Shown here: in pieces, positions 51,942-59,720 of the stretch | Layout: each line of letters opens with the position of its first letter | Position numbering within the stretch: position 1 is the first letter of the stretch | Origin: Bradyrhizobium sp. JYMT SZCCT0180 | GTDB taxonomy: Bacteria > Pseudomonadota > Alphaproteobacteria > Rhizobiales > Xanthobacteraceae | Reading direction: 5' to 3' | Assembly (NCBI RefSeq): GCF_018130165.1 | Contig: NZ_JAFCLZ010000035.1 | Location: 1-64,000 of the forward strand | Length of the DNA stretch: 64,000 bases | The notes under the pieces: model-generated | What the model saw: the letters and a program-made list of their open reading frames with translations, nothing else | Told to the model about the DNA's origin: nothing | The model's database searches: none | Position numbers and translations under genes: made by a program

Positions 51942-53561
51942 TTGTCCCGCAAGCCCACCGAAACCAAATCCACCACCGTCAAGGACGCCACCTTCAACCT
52001 GCTGCGGGCGTTCGGCGTCAAAAAAGTGTTCGGCAATCCCGGCTCGACCGAATTGCCGTTCCTGAGCGACTGGCCTGACGACATCGACTACGTGCTGGGG
52101 CTGCACGAAGCCTCCGTGGTCGGCATGGCCGACGGCTATGCGCAGGCGACGCGTAACGCCGGCTTCGTCAACCTGCATTCCGCCGCCGGCGTCGGCAATG
52201 CGCTGGGCAATATCTTCAACGCCTACCGCAACCAGACGCCGATCGTCATCACCGCCGGGCAGCAGGCGCGCTCGATCATGCCGCTGCTGCCGTTCCTGTT
52301 TGCCGAACGGGCGACGGAGTTTCCGCAGCCTTACGTGAAATACAGCATCGAGCCGGCGCGGCCCGAGGACGTGCCGGCCGCGATCGCCCGCGCCTATTAC
52401 GTCGCGATGCAGCCGCCGTGCGGGCCGACCTTCGTCTCGGTGCCGGTCGACGACTGGACGCGGCCGACACAGCCGGTCGAGGCGCGCCAGGTCAGCCGCG
52501 AGCTCGGGCCTGATGCGGCTGCGATGAAGGCGCTGGTATCAGCGCTCAACGAGAGCAAACGCCCTGCCCTCGTCGTCGGCCCCAGCGTCGACCGCGCGGA
52601 GGCCGTCGACCTGATGGTGCGCGTGGCGGAAAAAGCCCGCGCCGCGGTGTGGGTCAGCCCATTCTCGGCGCGCTGTTCGTTTCCGGAGCGGCATCCGCAA
52701 TTCGCCGGCTTCCTGCACGCCTCGCCGGGACAGGTGTCCGACGCACTGCGCGACCACGACCTGGTGGTCGTGATCGGCGCGCCAATTTTCACCTTCCATG
52801 TCGAAGGCCACGCCGCGATCTTCGATGGCGCCACCACGATCTTCCAGATCACCGACGATCCGACCGCCGCAGCGGTAACACCGTCAGGCACCAGCATCGT
52901 CGCGACGATGAAGCCGGCGCTGGCGATGCTGCTGGACCTGTTGCCCGAAACCAAACGCGTGATCCCGGCAGGCCGCGCGCCACTCCCCGCGCCCACGGCA
53001 GCCGATCCGATCCCCACCGAATTCCTGCTTGATGCGCTGTTCCATGCCATGCCGAAAGACGCAGCCCTCGTCGAGGAGGCGCCGTCGCATCGCCCGGCGA
53101 TGCAGAAATTCATGCCGATGCGCGGGCAGGACAGTTTCTACACCATGGCGAGCGGCGGCCTCGGCTTCAGCCTGCCCGCGGCGGTCGGAATATCGCTGGG
53201 GCGTCCCGAGGTGCGCACCGTCTGCCTGATCGGCGACGGCTCGGCGATGTACTCGATCCAGGCGCTGTGGACCGCGGCCCAGCGCAAACTGCCGCTGACG
53301 GTGGTGGTGATCAACAATTCCGGCTACGGCGCGATGCGCTCGTTCAGCCAGGTGATGCAGGTCCGCAATGTGCCCGGCCTCGAACTGCCGGACATCGACT
53401 TCGTCAAGATCGCCGAGGGTATGGGCTGCGACGCCGTGCGCGTCAGCAAGGCATCGGAGCTCGGCGCTGCGCTGAAGCGCGGGCTGGCGCATCAGGGTGC
53501 CAGCCTGATCGAGGTGATGGTGGATTCAGCGGTGCCGCTGCTCTACACGAAGAAGGACTAG
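51942..53561 (+). CDS. mdlC: Benzoylformate decarboxylase
   Basis: 539 residues from TTG 51942, with AAGGA eight bases before it; no ATG is available upstream of the PYR domain. It aligns from memory with Pseudomonas MdlC: NPGSTELPFL has the active-site Ser, LHSAAGVGNALGNIF has the His70 equivalent, IFTFHVEGH the His281 equivalent, and GDGSAMYSIQALWTAAQ...VINN the ThDP motif. It converts benzoylformate to benzaldehyde and CO2, the mandelate pathway step. The rest of the mandelate genes are not here, so other 2-keto acids are possible. It lies 180 bases after the CoA-transferase/hydratase operon with a repeat between. Confidence 0.85.
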   Translation: MSRKPTETKSTTVKDATFNLLRAFGVKKVFGNPGSTELPFLSDWPDDIDYVLGLHEASVVGMADGYAQATRNAGFVNLHSAAGVGNALGNIFNAYRNQTPIVITAGQQARSIMPLLPFLFAERATEFPQPYVKYSIEPARPEDVPAAIARAYYVAMQPPCGPTFVSVPVDDWTRPTQPVEARQVSRELGPDAAAMKALVSALNESKRPALVVGPSVDRAEAVDLMVRVAEKARAAVWVSPFSARCSFPERHPQFAGFLHASPGQVSDALRDHDLVVVIGAPIFTFHVEGHAAIFDGATTIFQITDDPTAAAVTPSGTSIVATMKPALAMLLDLLPETKRVIPAGRAPLPAPTAADPIPTEFLLDALFHAMPKDAALVEEAPSHRPAMQKFMPMRGQDSFYTMASGGLGFSLPAAVGISLGRPEVRTVCLIGDGSAMYSIQALWTAAQRKLPLTVVVINNSGYGAMRSFSQVMQVRNVPGLELPDIDFVKIAEGMGCDAVRVSKASELGAALKRGLAHQGASLIEVMVDSAVPLLYTKKD

Positions 53562-53567
53562 CTCTCG

Positions 53568-53651
53568 CCGTCATTCCGGGATGGTCCGCAGGACCAGACC
53601 CGGAATCTCGAGATTCCGGGTTCGATGCTTTGCATCGCCCCGGAATGACGG
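53568..53651. repeat. Palindromic CGTCATTCCGGG-type dispersed repeat
   Basis: The arms CCGTCATTCCGGGATGG and CCCCGGAATGACGG enclose GGAATCTCGAGATTCC, a perfect palindrome, and GATGCTTTGCATC, a second. It is the same family as 15744-15847. It directly abuts the displaced SDR fragment at 53659. Confidence 0.7.
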
Positions 53652-53658
53652 AGCAAGT

Positions 53659-53832
53659 GCTCCGTCACTTCCCGTACGCTTCCCGCATCTTGCGCCTGGA
53701 TCTTCGCCATGCCTGATATCCAGCGATCATAATTCTCGGTCTTCTTGCGCATGTAACCGAGCACCTGCGGATGCGGCAGGATCGCAAAGGTTTCCTGCTC
53801 CAGGCCCGCGAGCACGTCCTGCTCCTGTTCCG
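53659..53832 (-). pseudogene. Displaced 3'-end fragment of the SDR gene
   Basis: On the reverse strand it encodes DVLAGLEQETFAILPHPQVL then GYMRKKTENYDRWISGMAKI, identical to the C-terminus of the SDR at 56060-56854. Compared with 56052-56229 it has a few substitutions, a 3-base deletion near 53822 and a 1-base insertion near 53692 that shifts the last 10 codons out of frame. Only the last 55 or so codons of the gene are present. Confidence 0.88.
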
Positions 53833-53951
53833 TCGATGCGGTCATGGACGAGAAACTAGTGGAAAATGACGGACATCAAGCGTGACCCTTTCCGCTTGGG
53901 TGTAACCTTAAGATATCACTTCCTACCAAAAGTAACGTTAGGTTTAGTCAA

Positions 53952-54812
53952 ATGGCGCGCCCAAAGCCTACCAGCGTATGCATATATTGTCAGGAGCGCG
54001 CCAAGCTTACGCGAGAACATATCTTCGGGAATTGGGTGAGCAATCACGTCTTTACCGGTGACCGGACCCTCCATGAGACAACGCGCAGCGAAACAATTGA
54101 CGATCTTGAAGAGCCGATCCGCACGGCCGCAAAAGGCCGCCTAAATCGGCCCGGAGGCGCGGCATCGCAGAGGATGAAGTTGCTTTGTGGACCCTGTAAC
54201 AATATTTGGGGCCGCAACATTCACGATACCGCAATTCCTTTTCTCGTTCCTCTGCTTACGAAAGGCGAATGGCAAAATCTCGCGGCCGACACGGCGCGCG
54301 CTATCGCGAATTGGGCCGTGATGGTGACGATGAACTGCGAGTTCGCGGACACGAATACGCTCGCAACTACGCCAGAGCAGCGCAAATCCTTTAGAGACTG
54401 CGGTCTCGAAGCTATTCCGTTCCAAGTCTATCTAGGACTGTGCCAGCCTGCCATGTCACCATGTGCCTTCTGGCATAGAGCTGCAGCCGCTCACCTCGAC
54501 GACGAGCCCAAGCCAGAGCTGCTTAATGCCCAAACAACCACATTCTACTTTGGTCATTGCTTTTTTCACGTAGTCAGCACGACGGTAGATTGGCTCGAAG
54601 CAAAGCCAGAACCCTATGCCGCGGCCCTCGGTATTCGACAGGTTTGGCCACTCGCCGAGCAAATCCCTCTTAAGCCGTTGATTTTTTCGCATCATGGCGT
54701 TTTGCGTGTAGGCCACCTATTTTGGGATGAACTCGTACCTGAGCGTGATACCCACCACGGGATTTGGATTCCCACTCAAAATCTTCCCGGCGAAACCACA
54801 TGGTTTGATTGA
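53952..54812 (+). CDS. HNH-like zinc-binding protein of the cargo module, 286 aa
   Basis: ATG 53952 follows an AT-rich promoter-like region. A CIYCQ pair (Cys10, Cys13) precedes TREHIFGNW (His23), and LLCGPCNNIWG (Cys79, Cys82, Asn83-Asn84) completes a treble-clef pattern as in HNH endonucleases, with a long insertion between the knuckles. The C-terminal 190 residues are not recognised; they include Trp/His-rich segments such as FYFGHCFFHVVSTTVDW. Base composition is clearly less GC-rich than the flanks, pointing to transfer. It is followed 52 bases later by another HNH-like gene. A DNA-targeting nuclease is the best guess. Confidence 0.6.
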   Translation: MARPKPTSVCIYCQERAKLTREHIFGNWVSNHVFTGDRTLHETTRSETIDDLEEPIRTAAKGRLNRPGGAASQRMKLLCGPCNNIWGRNIHDTAIPFLVPLLTKGEWQNLAADTARAIANWAVMVTMNCEFADTNTLATTPEQRKSFRDCGLEAIPFQVYLGLCQPAMSPCAFWHRAAAAHLDDEPKPELLNAQTTTFYFGHCFFHVVSTTVDWLEAKPEPYAAALGIRQVWPLAEQIPLKPLIFSHHGVLRVGHLFWDELVPERDTHHGIWIPTQNLPGETTWFD

Positions 54813-54864
54813 ACTCCGACGGTGAAACGATTAAACGCGCGGCCACTGGATACCTTGATTTAGA

Positions 54865-55863
54865 ATGCCGAAACTCAAACTCAACCTGCCCTGGTCAGGT
54901 CCCCAGTGTCCATGTGAGAGCGGCAGTTTATACTCCGGTTGCTGCCGGCGTATTGACGGTCAGCCGCGATCGAAGCGCTTTAATTTCTCGCCGCACGGAG
55001 AAGTGACCGGCGTTGAACAAGAGGGCTGCTACCTGAGTTTCACAAAGAACTGCGGCGGCGGCCTTACTCGCGAACATCAAATCTCGCAGAACCTCATCAA
55101 GAAGATACCCGGACGTTTTGCCGTGAGAGGCTTTCCGGGCGCTGATCCGACAGTCGATGTAATCGTGCCCGTAGAAGTCCAGGGCTCCAAGGTGCTCTGT
55201 AAGAGACATAATGAAGCGCTCTCGCCCCTGGACGATCAGGCCGGCAAGATGTTTGCGAGATTATATCCCTCCACTCAGTTCCTCACGAAGCGTCGATACG
55301 GGGCAGCCTTAACGAGCCGATGGGTATTCATAGACGCTCCTAAGTTGGAGGCATGGAGTGCAAAAGTTCTTGCGGGGACGCACGCAGCAGGCCTCGTTCG
55401 CATGCAGGGCATAAAACACAATCAGCCACTTGATTATAACAAGATGCGCGCCGCCATCGAGCGCGGAGAATTTGAAAACGGCGCAGGTATGTACGTATTG
55501 GCTGACCCGAACGCAAACGAACATGGCCTGCAATACCGCCCGCACATCAGCAACGGGGTCGTTGTCGGCATTCACATGAATTTGGCCCGTTTTAGTTTCT
55601 TGCTTATCATTGACGCAGAGTTCTGCGACTTTCGGCACATTTATTCGCAACCCCACACATATCGGCCTTCCGTTCATCGACTTTATGGTGATGGCGGCGA
55701 AACAAAGCTATTCCTTTCGTCGAGACAAAGGCCCAATCCAAAGAACGTGTCTCAGGGTCGCGTCATTTGGACCTCGACCGGATCAAGTTCAGCGGCACCC
55801 TTCGACAGACTTCAAGGGCCTCCCGAAGTAGACGATCGCACGAGGCAAAAATCTAAGCCTTAG
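54865..55863 (+). CDS. SEC-C motif plus HNH-like protein of the cargo module, 332 aa
   Basis: ATG 54865 begins a protein with an N-terminal SEC-C zinc motif, QCPCESGSLYSGCC (Cys15, 17, 26, 27). A second metal-type pattern follows: CGGGLTREHQIS (Cys63, His71) and VLCKRHNEALSPLDD (Cys112, His115, Asn116), resembling an HNH core. The C-terminal 170 residues contain no recognised domain. It pairs with the HNH-like gene upstream in the same orientation and shares its lower GC content. Functions of the SEC-C motif include nucleic-acid or ribosome association. A role as effector or partner nuclease is inferred only. Confidence 0.6.
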   Translation: MPKLKLNLPWSGPQCPCESGSLYSGCCRRIDGQPRSKRFNFSPHGEVTGVEQEGCYLSFTKNCGGGLTREHQISQNLIKKIPGRFAVRGFPGADPTVDVIVPVEVQGSKVLCKRHNEALSPLDDQAGKMFARLYPSTQFLTKRRYGAALTSRWVFIDAPKLEAWSAKVLAGTHAAGLVRMQGIKHNQPLDYNKMRAAIERGEFENGAGMYVLADPNANEHGLQYRPHISNGVVVGIHMNLARFSFLLIIDAEFCDFRHIYSQPHTYRPSVHRLYGDGGETKLFLSSRQRPNPKNVSQGRVIWTSTGSSSAAPFDRLQGPPEVDDRTRQKSKP

Positions 55864-56059
55864 GTCAACGCGGTCAAACGCCATGGCGCGATCAACACCG
55901 CGAAGTCCGGCGCCCGGCGCGATTCGTTCCGCCCCGGCGGCAACCAAAAGCTTTGTCCCCAATTTTGCGCGTGCGCCTCGGTCCTGGCAAAGCGCTAGCG
56001 CGCGGGGGTCGATCAGCGCGAGCCGGTCGAGCACCGGCCGCTGCGGGGCGCGCTCCGTC

Positions 56060-56854
56060 TCACTTCCCGTAAGCTTCCCGCATCTTGGCCTGGATCTTGG
56101 CCATGCCTGATATCCAGCGATCGTAATTCTCGGTCTTCTTGCGCATGTAACCAAGCACCTGCGGATGTGGCAGGATCGCAAAGGTTTCCTGCTCCAGGCC
56201 CGCGAGCACGTCCTGCGCCACCTGTTCCGCCGACAGGTCGCCGTCGCCGGATTGCGGGCCCTTGGGAATCGACCTGAGCATCGCGGTATCGACGCCCTGC
56301 GGGCACAGGATCGAAACCTTGATGCCGTCGGCCTTGTGCGAGATCGCCAGATTTTCCGCAAAGCCCACGGCCGCATGTTTGGTGGTCGAATAGGCCGGGC
56401 TGCCGACCTGCGACAGAAGACCCGCCGCTGAAATCGTGTTGAGGAAATAGCCGCCGCCACGCGCCTTCATGCGCGGGATCAGGTGCCGCGCGGCATAGAC
56501 ATGCGCCATGACGTGAACGGCCCAGCTTCGCGACCAGGGCTCGTCCGAAGTTCCGCCCGCGTTGGTGGACAGCGGATCGAAGCCGCCGCCGATGCCGGCA
56601 TTGGAACAGAACAGCGCGATCGGGCCGAATTGCTTCTCGGTCTCCTCGATGACGTGCAGGACATCCTTTTCCTTGCCGACATCGCATTTGAAGGCCGCGC
56701 CATTGATCGGCGTGGCAACGGTTCGCGCGCCGTCCGGATTGATGTCGGCGACCACGACCTTGGCCGCGCCCGCGCGGTGGAAGGCTTCGCACAGCGCGCG
56801 GCCGATGCCGCTGGCGCCGCCGGTGACAACCACGACTTTTCCGGTCACCTGCAT
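56060..56854 (-). CDS. Short-chain dehydrogenase/reductase (SDR)
   Basis: 264 residues with the start at 56852-56854. The NAD(P)-binding motif is VVVTGGASGIGRALCEAF near residue 8; NAGIGGGFD gives the NNAG-type strand; catalytic Ser/Tyr/Lys are in ISAAGLLSQVGSPAYSTTKH. ADINPDGARTVA suggests NAD preference (Asp after beta-2). The substrate is unknown. The C-terminal 55 codons are duplicated at 53659-53832 beyond the HNH-like gene pair. This intact copy has a TGA at 56060-56062 that the displaced copy has lost by frameshift. Confidence 0.88.
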   Translation of the reverse strand: MQVTGKVVVVTGGASGIGRALCEAFHRAGAAKVVVADINPDGARTVATPINGAAFKCDVGKEKDVLHVIEETEKQFGPIALFCSNAGIGGGFDPLSTNAGGTSDEPWSRSWAVHVMAHVYAARHLIPRMKARGGGYFLNTISAAGLLSQVGSPAYSTTKHAAVGFAENLAISHKADGIKVSILCPQGVDTAMLRSIPKGPQSGDGDLSAEQVAQDVLAGLEQETFAILPHPQVLGYMRKKTENYDRWISGMAKIQAKMREAYGK

Positions 56855-57083
56855 GGCCGTTCTCCCTTGATTACTATTTTCAACTGAACCCGGATCGGAA
56901 ACGTAAGCCTCGCCCGGAAAATTGTCACGGAGCGATAAAACGTGCCCCCCGGATCGTCAATGCGCCGTCCGATCCCCCGGCCGCCGCCGCAACTGAAGCT
57001 TGATTTTGGCCCGCCAATCGCCACTTTTGCGGGTGATCGCCTGCCCATTGTCTCCTGCCCTCTCATCGAGCCCTCCACGACGC

Positions 57084-58547
57084 ATGGCCCCCAGTTTTCA
57101 GGATATCGTCGAGGAAGCGCGGCTGTCGGCGCGGGCGCTGTTGGATTACGGCGACAGCTTCTTCCACCCGACGGTGCGGCTCGGCGTCACCGGCCTGTCC
57201 CGCGCCGGCAAGACCGTGTTCATCACGGCGCTGATCCACGGCCTCACCCGCGGCGGCCGGTTTCCGGTGTTCGAAGCGTATGCGACCGGGCGCATCGCCC
57301 GCGCGCGGCTCGAGCCGCAGCCCGACGATGCGGTGCCGCGCTTCGATTACGAGAACCACGTCCGCACCCTGATCGAGGAGCGGCGCTGGCCGGCCTCCAC
57401 CGTCGACATCAGCGAGTTACGACTGGTGATGGACTATCAGCGCCAGAACGGCGCCGACCGCACGCTGACGCTGGATATCGTCGACTATCCCGGCGAATGG
57501 CTGCTCGACCTGCCGCTGCTCAACAAGAGTTTCGAGCAATGGTCGGCCGAGAGCCTGGCCCTCTCGCGCGAAGGCCCGCGCGAGAAGCTCGCCGCGCCGT
57601 GGCATGAACATCTGGCGACGCTGATCGCCGAGGCCCGCGAGGACGAGCCGGCGGCGCGCATGGCCGCAAAGCTGTTCACCGATTACTTGCGCGCCTGCCG
57701 CGACGAACGCTTTGCGATGAGCCTGCTGCCGCCCGGACGCTTCCTGATGCCGGGCAATCTTGCAGGCTCGCCGGCGCTGACGTTTGCGCCGCTCGACGTG
57801 CCCATCGACGGCAGCGCGCCCGACGGTTCGCTGTGGGCGATGATGCGGCGGCGTTACGAGGCCTACAAGGACGTCGTGGTGCGGCCGTTCTTCCGCGATC
57901 ATTTCGCGCGGCTCGATCGCCAGATCGTGCTGGTCGACGCGCTCGCGGCGTTCAACGCCGGACCGGAGGCGCTGCACGACCTTGAAGCCGCGCTCGCCGG
58001 CATTCTCGATTGTTTCCGGATCGGCCGCAGCACGATCCTGAGCAATCTGTTCCGGCCGCGGATCGATCGCATTCTGTTTGCGGCGACCAAGGCCGACCAC
58101 TTGCATCATTCCAGCCATGACAGGCTGGAGGCAATACTGCGCCGTGCCGTCGCCAAGGCGGCCGACCGCGCCGAATATGCCGGCGCCGCCATCGACGTCG
58201 TGGCGCTTGCCGCGGTGCGCGCCACCCGCGAGGCGATGGTCGCGCGCGGCCGGGAGAAGTTACCTTCGCTACTGGGTACACCGGCCTCAGGTGAAGTCGC
58301 CAATGGCGATACGTTCGACGGCGAGACCGAGGTCGCGACCTTTCCGGGTGACCTGCCCAGCGATCCCGAGGAATTGTTCAAGGGCACGTTCCGCGGCCTC
58401 TCCAGCACGCCTTCCGAAAAGGCCGACTATCGCTTCCTGCGCTTCCGGCCGCCGCTGCTGCAGCGCGAAGGCGGCGAAGAGCCGGCGCTGCCTCACATCC
58501 GCCTTGACCGCGCCCTCCAGTTCCTGATCGGAGACAAACTGCAATGA
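57084..58547 (+). CDS. YcjX-like NTPase (DUF463 family)
   Basis: 487 residues from ATG 57084; upstream in-frame codons extend into poorly conserved sequence. The P-loop is GVTGLSRAGKTVFITALIHG near residue 36, followed by the family's TLDIVDYPGEWLLDLPLL (switch/Walker-B-like) and FAATKADHLHHSSHDRLE (NKxD-like) motifs. YcjX proteins are stress-regulated membrane-associated NTPases of uncertain role. The next gene overlaps by four bases (ATGA) and encodes its usual partner YcjF. Confidence 0.88.
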   Translation: MAPSFQDIVEEARLSARALLDYGDSFFHPTVRLGVTGLSRAGKTVFITALIHGLTRGGRFPVFEAYATGRIARARLEPQPDDAVPRFDYENHVRTLIEERRWPASTVDISELRLVMDYQRQNGADRTLTLDIVDYPGEWLLDLPLLNKSFEQWSAESLALSREGPREKLAAPWHEHLATLIAEAREDEPAARMAAKLFTDYLRACRDERFAMSLLPPGRFLMPGNLAGSPALTFAPLDVPIDGSAPDGSLWAMMRRRYEAYKDVVVRPFFRDHFARLDRQIVLVDALAAFNAGPEALHDLEAALAGILDCFRIGRSTILSNLFRPRIDRILFAATKADHLHHSSHDRLEAILRRAVAKAADRAEYAGAAIDVVALAAVRATREAMVARGREKLPSLLGTPASGEVANGDTFDGETEVATFPGDLPSDPEELFKGTFRGLSSTPSEKADYRFLRFRPPLLQREGGEEPALPHIRLDRALQFLIGDKLQ

Positions 58548-59575
58548 GCGAGAAGACGCCTCATCGGCGGCCGGCGACGTTCAAGCTCGACGATCCCGGC
58601 GTGATCGTGATGGATCCGGATGATGCCAGCCGCCCCGCGCGCGGCACGGTGCACATCACGCCGGAGCCTGACCCTGCGCAATTGCCGGTGCCGATCGACA
58701 GGCCGCTGGTCCCGGCCAGGCGCGGCTTCCGCTGGGGCACATTGTTCTGGACCGCCACCGGCGGGCTGGTGCTGCTCGGCCTCGGGCTCGGCGTTGTCAA
58801 TTTGATCGAGGATCTGTTCGCGCGCAGCCAGACAATGGGTTATGTCGCGCTGACGTTTGCCGTCGCCGCGGCGCTTGCGCTGACGGTTGTGATCGCGCGC
58901 GAAGCGTTCGGGCTGGCGCGGCTCGCCGCCATCGAGAAGCTGCACCAGCGCGCCGCCGAAGTGTTGCTCAGCGACGATCGCGCCGCCAGCCGGGCCATCG
59001 TCAACGACTTGCTGAAGCTCGCGCACCAGAACCCGCAACTGGCGCGCGCCCGCGCCACGCTGGTGGGTCACGCCGACGACATCATCGACGGCGCCGACAT
59101 GATCAAGCTGGCGGAGCGCGAATTGATGGCGCCGCTCGACGAGGAAGCGCGGCGGCTGGTCTCCACGGCAGCGCAACGCGTCTCGGTCGTGACAGCGGTC
59201 AGCCCGCGCGCGCTGATCGACGTGCTGTTCGTGTTCGTCGCCGCGATGCGGCTGATCCGACAATTGGCGCGGCTCTATGGCGGCCGGCCGGGAACGCTCG
59301 GCATGCTCAGCCTGCTGCGCCACGTCATCGGCCACCTCGCGGTTACCGGCGGCATGGCGATTGGAGACAGCCTGGTGCAGCAGATGCTCGGCCACGGCAT
59401 CGCGGCCAAACTTTCGCAGCGGCTCGGCGAAGGCGTGCTGAACGGGCTGCTCACCGCCCGGCTCGGCCTCGCCGCCATCGACGTGACGCGGCCACTACCC
59501 TTCACCGCACTGCCGCGGCCCGCGCTCGGCGATCTCGCCAAAGACCTTCTGCGCAAGCGCGACGGCGAGGAGTGA
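58544..59575 (+). CDS. YcjF-family (TIGR01620) membrane protein
   Basis: 343 residues; ATG 58544 overlaps the YcjX stop, so translation is coupled. A Pro-rich N-terminus with VHITPEPDPAQLP is followed by two transmembrane helices (FWTATGGLVLLGLGLGVVNL; GYVALTFAVAAALALTVVIA) and a DUF697-like domain (VVTAVSPRALIDVLFVFVAA then MRLIRQLARLYGGRPGT). YcjX/YcjF pairs are common in proteobacteria and respond to envelope stress in enterobacteria; the mechanism is unknown. Confidence 0.88.
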   Translation: MSEKTPHRRPATFKLDDPGVIVMDPDDASRPARGTVHITPEPDPAQLPVPIDRPLVPARRGFRWGTLFWTATGGLVLLGLGLGVVNLIEDLFARSQTMGYVALTFAVAAALALTVVIAREAFGLARLAAIEKLHQRAAEVLLSDDRAASRAIVNDLLKLAHQNPQLARARATLVGHADDIIDGADMIKLAERELMAPLDEEARRLVSTAAQRVSVVTAVSPRALIDVLFVFVAAMRLIRQLARLYGGRPGTLGMLSLLRHVIGHLAVTGGMAIGDSLVQQMLGHGIAAKLSQRLGEGVLNGLLTARLGLAAIDVTRPLPFTALPRPALGDLAKDLLRKRDGEE

Positions 59576-59587
59576 CTATTCTAGCGC

Positions 59588-59720
59588 ATATCATGGCCTC
59601 GTGGTTCGAGACGCACGGCGTTGCCGTACTCCTCACCATGAGGGTCTAAGACCTCATCCCCGCGTGAGCGTAAGCTCATCGCTGGAGGAGGCGCAAAGCG
59701 CCGTCTCGAAGGATGAAGCC
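59588..59720. repeat. Dispersed palindromic repeat forming the 3' end of the glycosyltransferase gene
   Basis: GCCTCGTGGTTCGAGACGC, then CTCCTCACCATGAGGGTCT, CCTCATCC and GGAGGCGCAAAGCGCCGTCT with CGAAGGATGAA form inverted arms. Their right half (59676-59720) is read as the last 15 or so codons of the GT39 gene, ending GGFILRDGALRLLQR. I recall related repeats in Bradyrhizobium. The boundary is approximate. Confidence 0.6.

Noticed and set aside
53558..53845. 95-codon reverse-strand frame read as a small gene
   Set aside because: It is the displaced SDR 3' fragment joined to a palindromic repeat. It lacks the catalytic part and its end is frameshifted relative to the SDR.
55864..56051. Reverse-strand protein-like frame (VLDRLALIDPRALALCQDRG) next to the SDR gene
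   Set aside because: It looks coding but has no start of its own, runs on from another phase of the SDR 3' end and ends in the downstream gene. It may be a gene fragment, but I could not assign it.
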